From Anthostomella pinea (taxonomy: Eukaryota; Ascomycota; Sordariomycetes; Xylariales; Xylariaceae), in contig CAUWAG010000010.1 in assembly GCA_963556695.1 (NCBI GenBank), forward strand, positions 1,426,001 to 1,490,000: a stretch of 64,000 nucleotides of DNA, in the 5' to 3' direction. The notes below the pieces were generated by a model. That model did no database searches. It had not been told where the DNA came from and saw nothing but the letters and a program-made list of their open reading frames with translations. Position 1 is the first letter of the stretch, and every line of letters starts with the position of its first letter. Of this stretch, positions 10,601 to 18,706 are shown piece after piece. Position numbers and translations under genes: made by a program.

Positions 10601-13569
10601 TTGTATACTACTTGTCTCGGCCTGCCGTCAAGTTCATCCTGGATATCGTCGAAGAGCAGGCGAAAGCGAAGCAAAATAACAACTCGACCAAAAAGGCATC
10701 AGATGCCTCAGGCAAGCCTTCAGCTACCGATCCTAATGGGAAATCTGATGACGTCAACGCCGACATCGAGTATCGGATAAAGCAGATCTTGAAGGACGGT
10801 AGAAAGTACGTCAATGCTGATGGTTCCAGCTCGTCGGAGGGAACCGTCAACCCGAATATGGAGGACATCACGGGGGGTATTGCAGAAGATTTTGCGCCAC
10901 AGAGCAGTTTCCATGTTTGTTTGATTGCACCACAGATCCAGCTCCAAAGTGACAAGAACCAGAAACACGCTATCCTCGTCACGGGTAAAGGCATGGAGCT
11001 GAAAGTGGTGGAAGTCATGGAAAAGGCCAGGCTATCTGATCAGGTCAGCGGCCTGGTCCAACGACGTTTCTTCCTTCGCATGGACAGTGCCCAGTTCTTC
11101 GTGTCGCATCAGAAGTGGTTCTCTGACCAACTTCTGTCGATGTATTCTGCGAATACGTACGGTGTGCCTCTGGGCTCATCTTGGCCGCCTTGGGTACCAA
11201 TGGAGGTCATGTTCGACTTTCAATCGGATCCTTTCGGCTTCAAACGAATAGTGCAAAAGACGTCGGCGATGTTGAGGTATGACAAATACAACACCCTGCG
11301 ACTGAAATACAACGATGAGGTCAACGACGTGGAAGCAGATGATCCGTCCACCGAGAGCACCGAGAGCAGGATGGATAATCTCTGGGTGGAGTTTCCCCAG
11401 GCTCGGGCTCTCTGTAACTCATCGCAATACTACGCCATGTACGTCATTGTGCTTGATCTTCTCTTGTACAACGAGCCCTTGGAGAAGACAAGGAGTGAGC
11501 GGCTTGAGAAGATCATGTTAGCCTCGGACTTCAGCGACCTGCGAGGAACCCCTGAGATGGTCACCAGGTTACAGGATCGGATTCGGCAGCTCGAGGATAT
11601 CAAGAGCCATTTCCAAATACACTCCAAGTACCTGGACAGGAAAGGCTGGGAGGATAGGCTACTGCTGGAGCGGGACCTTGCAGCCTGCGAAGATGAGCTG
11701 TTCTTTATGATGAAGGCCATCACTACGTCTCAGCGCAAGTACGACAATACATCTCAAAGCAACGCCTTGATGAAATGGACTATTTCGGCAAGGGAGATTG
11801 TTTGGCATCTCGTCAAGGACAATAACGAGCCTCTCGTCGAACTGCAGTTGCGAGATGTCGAGTACGATCGAACCGACAACTCTGACGGCTCACACATCAA
11901 CCTGATGCAAGTGGGGAAAGTGCTTGGCTTGAACCTCATGCCAAATGCGATCTATCCTGAGATGGTCGCCCCCTACTTTGAAGATGGGAGCAGTCCCCTT
12001 TCTGACATGAAAGACCGGCAGATGATCCGTGTGTACTGGCACATGCTGGAAGCTATCGCGGGCATACCAGTCATGGACCATTTCGAGGTGAATCTGTTCC
12101 CAATGAAGGTTCAGCTGGAACATGAAGTGGGCAAGAAGCTATTCGAGTACATCTTCCCCGGCATGGAGGGCGACAAAATCGACAATGAGAAGCCTAGCGA
12201 CAACAGTCAAGGTGAATCGCCGTTCATTGTAAGGTCCACATTCCCCGGTGAAGCAGATGATACACATGACGAGTCGTCTAAGTCTGGCTCTGGAAGACTA
12301 GGCACAGCTGTCTCTGATCAGGACTCGGGCTTCGGCACCCGGCCTGGGTCACTGGAACTTCGCCTGCGACCCACTCTGACCCTGGACTCCCGCTCGCCTG
12401 AAGACAGTCCTCCGAAATCTCAAGCTATCAGCGTTCACTCGGGGGAAGGCGGACATGTGTTTAGACTTTTCGGCTCCAAGACGGCCAGTAAGAAACCGTC
12501 GTACGAGTCGCTTCGGTCCAACATCGCACCACGACCTGGGTTGGGTCGGTCCAGTACCATTGTTTCTACGAATAGCGGCGAGAACAAGAAAGGCACGCGC
12601 TTCGCGCTCCCTCGAAAATCCGGCGGCAATTCTGAAGAGAAGCCTTCTGACGATCTGACCAAAATGATGGCTCGTGCGTCAAACTACATGACGTTCGCCT
12701 ACATCAAGATGCCGTCAGTAGTCCTATGTCTGAGCTATAAGGGCAAGGGTGGTCGAAACATCGAGGATGTCCACGACTTTGTCTTCAGGTTGCCGACCAT
12801 CGAATACCGCAATAAGACGTGGTCTAACGTCGACCTCGTCTTGAACCTCAAATCTCGTGTCATCAAATCACTCATCTCTCACACTGGCGCCATCATTAGC
12901 AACAAATTCAGCAAGCATAGACCGAACAACGCCCAGCAGAGCAAACTCCGCGAGCTGGCAAGTAGCAGCGTACTATTGGCAACGCCAGCCTTGTCCTACA
13001 GCGGCGATAATAGCGATGACTCGTCGAGCTTATTTGGGACGAGTCCAGTCGATTATTCTCGCTCTCCCCCAAAAAGCCTTCACGACTCGCAATCCAGCAT
13101 TCCCGTGCCGCGGCGATCGAATAGTCAGAGTTCCAGCCTTGCTTCATCACGATCACGGAGTCGTCCACGAACACGCGGCAACGAGAGCACATATCGCAGC
13201 GCTGTACCCATACCTACGTTCCTGAAGATGACGCCGCCGACGCCGGCGGGCTCACAGACCGGCCTTGGGATCGACAGGATCGACATGGGACGACCCCAGT
13301 CGAGCAGCAGTAACAGCCTGCTCAGCCCGATCGTGAGGCCGCGCACGAGCGGAAGCAACAACCTGGATGATCAGTCCCGGCGGAAATCCGCCGGAGGGGC
13401 CGGTTTTCTGCGGGGCAAGCTCAACGCGTTCACGAGCCGGTTGAATAACCGCGAGGCCAGTGACGGCGCCTGGAGCCTTCACGAGGGTAACGGTAACGGC
13501 GACAGCGAAGATGGCGCAGACGAGAGGGCTGGCTGGACGCCGCGGAGGCCGAAGACTGGTGGGGGATGA
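4645..13569 (+). CDS. FMP27: FMP27/Hobbit (BLTP2-type) bridge-like lipid transfer protein
   Basis: A single uninterrupted exon encoding 2974 residues, the usual size for the family. The ATG lies in a strong context (CGCCATGG) and is followed at once by a hydrophobic anchor (residues 5-30). The three signature motifs of the family's Pfam blocks are visible in order: SW at 1157-1158, GFWDK at 1388-1392 and WPPW at 2180-2183. A basic Ser/Arg-rich insert lies at about 1073-1130, a coiled coil at about 1837-1910, and the conserved 'FKNRFVVHNMQLKWNN' block near 1950. The last conserved block begins near 2674 (ASNYMTFAYIKMPS); residues after 2770 are low-complexity and Ser-rich. Known family role: a rod of repeating beta-groove units anchored in the ER that moves phospholipids at ER-plasma membrane contacts. 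An intronless frame of 8.9 kb in an intron-containing genome is notable. Very secure. Confidence 0.95.
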   Translation: MALLNPTFIFGLFVLLYLSSFVLFAVLRIVTGISIQRIGYFSLRRLAYTPRDGIKLEIRGLGLTLHRPTFSQPTWLSVVVSELVVTVDVKELEGQKHNLAQPGESETESTEDLRDAKPKPAPRSPLQRRATFEAARSATWKQLTKIKERIKRLHRNVRWLRMVDVVATDSAVHIVDVGKVQVGSFTIALDTRHRMGDRARFFFQSRAEKRRQTQPAEWIVTLRSILFTAKGGEAVEVLDSAALNVHGFLYANLDGLRDASIALKFGRVHIPYDDVQICVERYQRSRRQYSNTYTQAESIEISVDKVIQEIDTPGSTDQDLMQTVSDSKEFVSSILRGIKEIQFAVSFVSLTKRMTAVRSAGSPLLLNASMKEVGIDLHRLDPKSPAHRMYFPSKDIAHEALVAALSISVGLDDGHGKPERVLYVPMATTTVKTTLPSKTVELSGVGSAEERNANILFANSVVTSPSVDLDPKHLPVLIALLQARPKSPKAHAQQRHMLISRLLPKANIKFSMHEPVIRIALPPVETTDDPDDFDLIISSISSISLDVESFHSTVEDLHYSIASSMRVQTHHLYYQTTQGNRFDLIDTESFDLKVQLSATPDVHIVAQGHLQTLAIRMTRPEITKGLRQIVSQLKPKVEPDKRAGSKTASSQNFLRALPQWLLHFSVQVEDFSAELTGVDEDFPGNTRGVVLMVDTWSTEYRAQRLDNLKQRPTSRRRAASRSFAPDGDFLNSISVPPSPRRKPQNDGDGRRIAVHVRGLEAFIVEAPEKWEVEPFVHMPRFEVAFSTHSDAHSAILHVHSHVRTLLIRYSLFRHYSLGIAVMVLRKAFMRGPQHGTPANPPTDRLSPLSLSTDSPMTNQMDPFFRPMKELVTVDFKAALVQVKAEMPSDPPLMMQIYSMEAGRQRWSPPFFYAKLVRLYAGAPRMQGVWARIASIKTIRLDYRESRRKTSTGAFQDERMFDVVTEAMRLAVPHELIINKISDNLINVIKASSQLHHRFKTGTNEYILEKTAEEPKNVPKISLRTRTLLFELEDGAFEWKLGMIYRAGRVEQLQRLAREEAYRVKVKKIHEKEIRKGSSRNRNRSAMTRGRAMDNTSSARSRSEAGANQPSRDGRSRSEVPRGRNPRYDPECVRGMSGSAHVTIQEARSRLHQHNAQSWKKRIDRHCLIAKDGMNEIRGLFWGPDHLPDDFEDTERILEVPQRPALMSTIITDLHVTIDKPSFPLQKLPDFLHKVGKGMPKDMKYSLLMPMNVQINMSEARVSLRDYPLPLLHVPALKPGQSSKLPALSLKTDFVIAEEFRGNESSRRIRVQITPVSNLEPGMPNGSFAIDVRRTIGPVKSYSDMHVDLNTAYPTRITWGPSYQPAIQDMMMGIESFTKPQLDPSERVGFWDKIRLNFHSRVRVAWKGGGDVHLALKGTRDPYHVTGNGAGFLMCWRNNVRWNIHTDDDPKKLMTVDSGEYVLAVPDYSHQVREAARGVEENESMTSENSYKSGAVFKKVVMKLSGNVQWMAGLVFERAIERGHRSFEFKPHYDVVLKSPMHAKSDDGGLPYDAFRGFRSQYIHLSIAVRAPVDRDWTSSELQPSRSYNTVHLTPRFFTHFYAWWSLFSGPMSLPIRQGSLWPGREKNSKKFGRHLGTIKYNLLLAPLFLSHIYKHKDAEDYSENSVSATGIKVRFDSFMLDIHQRREEFNTRDRGRKTKGKTTGMKIHAAQLDLVSADIRAVSASIKGTTSEAIQKNSVTTLITQQEDIGNDLSNFTIPDHDFSWIDMDDFVELDWILPSEPNPDTKILPLAYAPRVTYFRQTDIGGTIDGDPDRASPFGDEPSHFCIMSQDDDPRRVQSQLIKKRLDQLEVQITNNIRNVDDAELRMLEKDRNDLGLKAEYESLSRHTGVLQEKRAFMESMLRQMDFKIDDNGRSESSGSSKVPSQKNEPPIENGEGKVKVPTGAEFASDFKNRFVVHNMQLKWNNLLRNIVLRYSHQVSQRRGFVYYLSRPAVKFILDIVEEQAKAKQNNNSTKKASDASGKPSATDPNGKSDDVNADIEYRIKQILKDGRKYVNADGSSSSEGTVNPNMEDITGGIAEDFAPQSSFHVCLIAPQIQLQSDKNQKHAILVTGKGMELKVVEVMEKARLSDQVSGLVQRRFFLRMDSAQFFVSHQKWFSDQLLSMYSANTYGVPLGSSWPPWVPMEVMFDFQSDPFGFKRIVQKTSAMLRYDKYNTLRLKYNDEVNDVEADDPSTESTESRMDNLWVEFPQARALCNSSQYYAMYVIVLDLLLYNEPLEKTRSERLEKIMLASDFSDLRGTPEMVTRLQDRIRQLEDIKSHFQIHSKYLDRKGWEDRLLLERDLAACEDELFFMMKAITTSQRKYDNTSQSNALMKWTISAREIVWHLVKDNNEPLVELQLRDVEYDRTDNSDGSHINLMQVGKVLGLNLMPNAIYPEMVAPYFEDGSSPLSDMKDRQMIRVYWHMLEAIAGIPVMDHFEVNLFPMKVQLEHEVGKKLFEYIFPGMEGDKIDNEKPSDNSQGESPFIVRSTFPGEADDTHDESSKSGSGRLGTAVSDQDSGFGTRPGSLELRLRPTLTLDSRSPEDSPPKSQAISVHSGEGGHVFRLFGSKTASKKPSYESLRSNIAPRPGLGRSSTIVSTNSGENKKGTRFALPRKSGGNSEEKPSDDLTKMMARASNYMTFAYIKMPSVVLCLSYKGKGGRNIEDVHDFVFRLPTIEYRNKTWSNVDLVLNLKSRVIKSLISHTGAIISNKFSKHRPNNAQQSKLRELASSSVLLATPALSYSGDNSDDSSSLFGTSPVDYSRSPPKSLHDSQSSIPVPRRSNSQSSSLASSRSRSRPRTRGNESTYRSAVPIPTFLKMTPPTPAGSQTGLGIDRIDMGRPQSSSSNSLLSPIVRPRTSGSNNLDDQSRRKSAGGAGFLRGKLNAFTSRLNNREASDGAWSLHEGNGNGDSEDGADERAGWTPRRPKTGGG

Positions 13570-14930
13570 TGAAAATGTCACCCCCGGGTATTTTAGTAAT
13601 AGTAATACGGAGCTACATTCGCTTCCCTATTTTTCTTTTCTTGATTTGTCGCTAGTATCTACGGTTCTCTGCAGGCTTGCCTCCAGACTAGGGACGGAAG
13701 CGGGGGGTCACAGCATCTTCATCACATCACATCACATTCCATTGCTCCAAGGGTTCGGGGAGCAGGGAATGGAAGGGTCAGGATGGCCTTTTGCAGGACA
13801 GTGGATAACACATTCACGGGTCGCGTGGGTGGCTCGCGGCACGTACATACATACGTACATACATATGTTGTCTGTGTATATCTTCGAGCTAAACATTGGG
13901 GGGAGCGAGGAGTAGGAGAGATGGATAGATCGTGGGACTACGGTCATAGAGCCTGCTACGGCGGGATATAGAGATGCAAACGAATAATATATTTGTTGAA
14001 GATCATCGTGATGTGTGCTTTTTGTGAGGTGGTGCGTATTAACAGACGACCGGTAGAACCACCATGAATGTTATTACTTAGGTAAACATGCTTGCGTATC
14101 ACGAACAGCAGCAACCCCTTGCTGGGCTATGATTTGGGTTGGAGAAACTCGGTTTGTTTCTGTATATATGTCCTGGCGCCCTTTGTATCTTAGACCTTAG
14201 GCCTCTGGAATAATTGTTTGGTTGCTGCCGCGCAGCTTGGGGTCTTTGGTGCCCTGTTGCCCTGTTGCCAGGCGAGGTTGGATATATGGCAAAACAAAAG
14301 CAAAACCGTCACCAAATGAGGCTGACCCGATCTCAGCTGATGGGGTGCGAATTTGCTCAGTTACTACGAAACAGGGCAGGCGCATTAGAGATGTAGGTTT
14401 GGTCCGAACTCTTCAAATTGACCCTGTACTAGTTGCAGGGTTCAATTTTTGCTGAAAGCACTGTTGTTACCCTTTTGGTATTTTGTTCTCAGCTGTTGCG
14501 CCGCATCCATGATATCTTGACTTCATCCACCTAGAGGCTCCCTGTTTTTCTTTCCTCCCCCTGCGTGCTACGCTGTGGTTTGCTTAAGCTTGCACTATAC
14601 GTAGGGCCTCTCCCTTAGCTTTGGTAGTTGCATTTATTATACCATTCTTATCCCCCTGTGCTGGGGAATGGTGTCTCTCGTGCATCGGCAAAGGTCGAGT
14701 CTGAAGATATGGTTGTAAGTTATCTATATTCGCATGCGCCCGCTTGACCCGGCGATTGTAGAGGCGTTGCCTCCGCGGTGCATTCGCAATGGTCGAGGTT
14801 TCGGATCAGCGCAGTTTCATCATCCGTATCTTCCTGCATCCAGATGCGTGTCGAAGCTCAGATAAACTCCCTCCCTCCTCGGATGGCAGTCCATTCAGCG
14901 GTTAATATCAATCGTTTTCGAGGACCCTTC
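13570..14930. other. Intergenic region between convergent FMP27 and SNF8
   Basis: About 1.4 kb between two genes that converge, so mainly 3' ends. It contains a short (TACA)n microsatellite near 13841-13866 and no convincing gene. Confidence 0.6.
13841..13866. repeat. (TACA)n microsatellite
   Basis: Imperfect tetranucleotide run of ACATAC type in the 3' flank of FMP27. A similar ATGT-type run occurs at about 18330-18352. Confidence 0.8.
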
Positions 14931-15803
14931 TCAGCCTCCAGGAGCAGCACCGTCGGCATCGTCCATCAAGATGAAACCCGGACTCCAATACTCGTACTCC
15001 TGAGCTTGCTTGTCAACCCACAGCATGCCGTCGCTCAGGAGATCCTCGATGGCGGTTTGAGCCCTCGCTCTCGCCCAGCGGAGGTTGATCATCAGCATCG
15101 AGACGCTCACGTAGCCCAGGACTTGTGCGGCCTCAAGGACGGAGCTCTGGTCCGTGTTCAGCTCCTTGGGCACCGAGCGGATGTATGGCTTGTTGCCGAC
15201 CTTGATGACGGAATAGCTGGAGCCCAGGGGCTTCAACGTGCCTACTGCGCGCAGCACGTCGTCCCTGCGAGCTATGATTAGCACCGCGTTCCAGACACCA
15301 AGCGAGCCCCGTTATTCACTACGGGTTGACAAAAGGCAGATTACTCACTCAGTGACTTCAGGGGCGCCCTCCATCCGGCCCCTCATGACCTTCTCCCTGA
15401 GCTCGCGCACGCCGATCAACCCGCCATTCTCGCCCCGCGTAGCGCCGCAGACCTCGACAACGCGCACGGCGAGCTCGAAATAGAAGTCGTTGACGGTGCG
15501 GCCCAGCAGCTGGGCCCATAAACTATTACCGCCGCCGCCGGCAGACGAGGAGCCGGACGAGGCCAGGGGGTCGACGCCGATGGCGGCGCACATGCGCGCG
15601 AACTGGGCACGGAACGACGGGTTGGACCGGATGTCGCGGGCGTGCGTCTGCGCGAATTGTTGTAGTAGCGACCGGAAGACCGACAGCTGCGTCTCTAGGG
15701 CTTGCGCGTTGGTGCTGCGCAGCGAGTTGCCGTGCGAGGCGAACTGCGCCGACGTCAGGCGCGAGCGGTCGAAGGCGGCGAGGCCGACGCCTTTGCGAGA
15801 CAT
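14931..15803 (-). CDS. SNF8: ESCRT-II subunit SNF8/VPS22 (EAP30 family)
   Basis: Two exons, 15803-15349 and 15264-14931, joined across an 84-nt intron (GTGAGT donor, GCTAAT branch, CGCAG acceptor) to give 262 residues, close to the usual length of about 250. The start MSRKGVGLAAFDRSR is the conserved beginning of the family. The rest shows the EAP30 fold: an N-terminal helical hairpin (about 1-70, LRSTNAQALETQLSVFR), then two winged-helix domains; the junction after the intron reads TEDDVLRAVGTLKPLG, a family hallmark. ESCRT-II acts on endosomes to sort ubiquitinated membrane proteins into multivesicular bodies, and Snf8 forms the Y-shaped core with Vps25 and Vps36. It shares a 790-bp divergent promoter with RPS16. 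Secure. Confidence 0.93.
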
Positions 15804-16397
15804 CTTGCGTGATGGGTCGAGTTGCTATTGTGGTTTAATGCTTGTTGGCGTCAAGGGATTAATGGGCTTCAAGTCGTGATAGTTTTAGATGACTGAAGAC
15901 CAAGTTTCAAGGGGGGTGGTGATAAGGGGCATGTGTGTGAGAGACCGGGAGACCGCTGGGAAGTCACACTCGAGACCTTATCGAAGTAGCGATATGGCTT
16001 ATTCTATCAACTTTGGATGATAGTATTTTCCTGTCACGGAAGATTTAATTTCTCCTTTATTCACTGAATCCGTATGCATTGATGCTGCCAACGTCGTTGC
16101 GATGCTCCTTGGTCTGTCTCGTTCTCCATCGTCACTGATGTGAAGTCAACTCCGGCGAGGCCGGCCTTTCTTCGGCAGGCATTCCGTACATGTGCTGTAC
16201 CCTACTCTCGAGCCACACTCGCCCAGCCACACTCTCCTCTCCAGCCACACCCGTCGCTCCACTGCAGCCGGCTCTAGCGCAATCTGAGGGCACAAACCTA
16301 TTTTGCAAAACTCTCCCCGCGAAAAACTGCGTGCGTATCACTGTTTTTGCCCATCATCGTCGACCCCGTAGAGCCGCATCACATCGCGAACTTCCTC

Positions 16398-16407
16398 ACC
16401 CTAACCC
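16398..16407. promoter_or_regulatory. Telomere-like CCCTAA box upstream of RPS16
   Basis: ACCCTAACCC lies about 190 bp upstream of the RPS16 ATG, just before the putative leader intron. Boxes of this type bind Tbf1 and mark ribosomal-protein promoters in several fungi. The match is seen in the sequence; its function here is inference. Confidence 0.35.
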
Positions 16408-16418
16408 ACAGCACATCT

Positions 16419-16580
16419 GGTATGTACAGAGTTCCTAAGCCCTGAATTCCTGAATCCGCCCGTATTCTCTCCGAGCTTATACTAACCTTCGCGCTCGCCA
16501 GTAAGTACCTTTACTCGGCGCTACCTGTACCTTCACGAACCAACGGAACGAATATTGACGCGGACTTTCTCCCACACCAG
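16419..16580 (+). other. Putative [D1,2] twin intron (stwintron) in the RPS16 5' leader
   Basis: An internal intron, 16420-16501, has a GTATGT donor, an ACTAAC branch near 16482 and a CGCCAG acceptor. Removing it joins G16419 to TAAGT at 16502, creating a perfect new donor, GTAAGT. The outer intron would then run to CACCAG at 16580, with a TTGAC branch near 16556, 12 nt before the RPS16 ATG. A plain single intron (16420-16501 or 16420-16580) is also possible. See the findings. Confidence 0.6.
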
Positions 16581-16592
16581 ACGATCGCAATC

Positions 16593-17255
16593 ATGTCGAC
16601 GACCCAGAGTGTTCAGTGCTTCGGCAAGAAGAAGACCGCCACCGCGGTCGCTCACTGCAAGGTCGGTTCCCCCACGAGCGATGCCCAAGCGACAGAACTC
16701 CGTGCATGGATATCGAATTGCTGGGCAGATGTGGAATACTTTGCTGACGGAATTCTGTTCACAGGCCGGCTCCGGTCTGATAAAAGTCAACGGAAAGCCT
16801 CTTTCCCTGGTTGAGCCCCAGGTCCTCCGTTTCAAGGTCAGCCTCCATTCTTCCCCCACACGCGAAAGCACCACTCGAACCCGCCTCGCATGCCTCCACC
16901 TCGAACAATACCGATATCGAACGCGACAGATTACGCAGGGAATACTAACCAATGTCTCGCGCAGGTCTACGAACCCATTTTGATCATTGGACTCGACAAG
17001 TTCGCGAACGTCGACATCCGTGTTCGCGTAAGCGGTGGTGGTCAAACTTCCCAGGTCTACGCCATCCGACAAGCCATTTCCAAGGCCCTGATTGCCTACT
17101 ACCAGAAGTACGTCGACGAGCACAGCAAGAACCTGCTGAAGCAGGCCCTCGTCCAGTACGACCGCACCCTGCTCGTTGCCGACAACCGACGATGTGAGCC
17201 CAAGAAGTTCGGCGGTCCCGGTGCCCGTGCCAGATACCAGAAGTCCTACCGTTAA
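16593..17255 (+). CDS. RPS16: 40S ribosomal protein S16 (uS9)
   Basis: Three exons, 16593-16661, 16765-16836 and 16965-17255, encode 143 residues, exactly the length of yeast Rps16. The introns (103 and 128 nt) use GTCGGT and GTCAGC donors, which are weak for fungi, but the joins are fixed by the invariant sequence: ...[14 protein letters not shown]... and ...[14 protein letters not shown].... The C-terminus ends in the universal [11 protein letters not shown] tail, whose last Arg reaches the decoding centre. It is a component of the small ribosomal subunit head. Upstream there is a likely leader intron, probably a twin intron, and a CCCTAA box. A 263-residue antisense frame over this gene is only a shadow. 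Very secure. Confidence 0.97.
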
Positions 17256-18674
17256 AGCGGTGGCGGCTTTCTGGGGGAGTTGGAGAGGAGAAGAGCAGAC
17301 CAGTCTACGGCAGAGGAGCATCACAAGCGACGGATCATACCGAAAGATGCGGCTGGTTTGGCTGTCTTGTCTGTCCTGGGTTTTCGCGGGCTCGGATGGT
17401 GGCTATATGCTACGATGGTCGGACCTTCTGGGGTCATAAGGGATCCTTTGCGGGGGCCATCTACAGATGCCCTCTCTATTCATTTGCATGGCATAAAATT
17501 CTGCCTGGTTGTAAAGGGATTAGGCGAATGAAACGACAATACTTCTGAACCAACTTCGAGACAGGTGTTTCTTGCGTCTCTTGGTGAAGATGTGAGTGTG
17601 GGCTGTGATATGTGAGTCGGGCTACCGATTACCCTGCGAGGGAGCCGCAGCAGTGCTGTGCAGATGGCTCTACATGTCCTGAGTGATCATGGGGGATTTC
17701 CCGGTTCCCTTGGTCATCGGCCTGCCTGGAAAGTCCAGCAGCTGCCATATTCCCGCGAAACGGACATCCCCTCTGCTAAGTTTCGAACAGATGTATCGCC
17801 GAATACCTTCAGCCACCGTGGGATCATCCCACGCAGTTTGCTGGCCATGTTGGAACTGCAGGCTGCTCAAAGACACCTCGTCCCACTACACGTCCGAGAT
17901 GATTCGGTGGGCGCATGATCACGCGGCTAAGGAATCCCATTCCGAACACCGTCCGTCAGCCCAGTACCATGGACCTCCGTGCGAACCCTTCCTAATGCAT
18001 CTGTTCGTGAAGGCCAGCCGCATACCGCAACTCGTGAGATCTCTAGGAATCGTTCGGTCCAACCTCCCAGATTTCCCCTATCCCCCCATTCCTCATTCCC
18101 CCATTCTTTTGTGAAAACAGAACGGCATATGTGTGTACAGCTCTGGGCCTTTTTCCATGCCTTTTCTTGCTGAAGGATTATCTTCTCGTGCCGAGAGTAA
18201 CTATCTTGTCCAACTATTTACCAAACACCCGTGCTTCGAATTATTACCTCCAAGGCAAGGGTGCATGGAGCTTGGGCTACATACATGCTATGGAGCGCGC
18301 TGAGCTGGCTGTCCTTGCTTACCTAACTAGGCATGTATGTAAGTATGTATGTACGTTGGCAGAGCTACGCCCGTAAGTTGTGCAGGCTGTTCAGCGGTCA
18401 TGGCCAGATAGATAGATATCGAAATACCAGCCAGCCAACTCTTGGCCCCGGTTGCCATACTGCGTACAGTCCTAGACTACGTGACCATGACCATGACCAT
18501 AACCATAAACAAGTCAATGTCGACTTCTTAAATCAGATATGCGACCTATATCGAAATGTGATAGGAATTCGTTCTCATCCCCGTCCCCATCGGCTATTTC
18601 CTGACAGACGACTTGACTTACTGACCTGGCATTAACCCTTACCTGCTTGACGCGGTTTCTAACTTGCGAGGGTG

Positions 18675-18706
18675 AGTGTGTGTGTGTGTGGGGGGGGGGG
18701 GCGGGG
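18675..18706. repeat. (TG)n plus poly-G tract
   Basis: A TG dinucleotide run passes directly into twelve consecutive G residues, in non-coding DNA. Confidence 0.85.

Noticed and set aside
16533..17324. 263-codon minus-strand frame opposite RPS16
   Set aside because: It is antisense to three well-supported exons and their introns, and shows no family resemblance.
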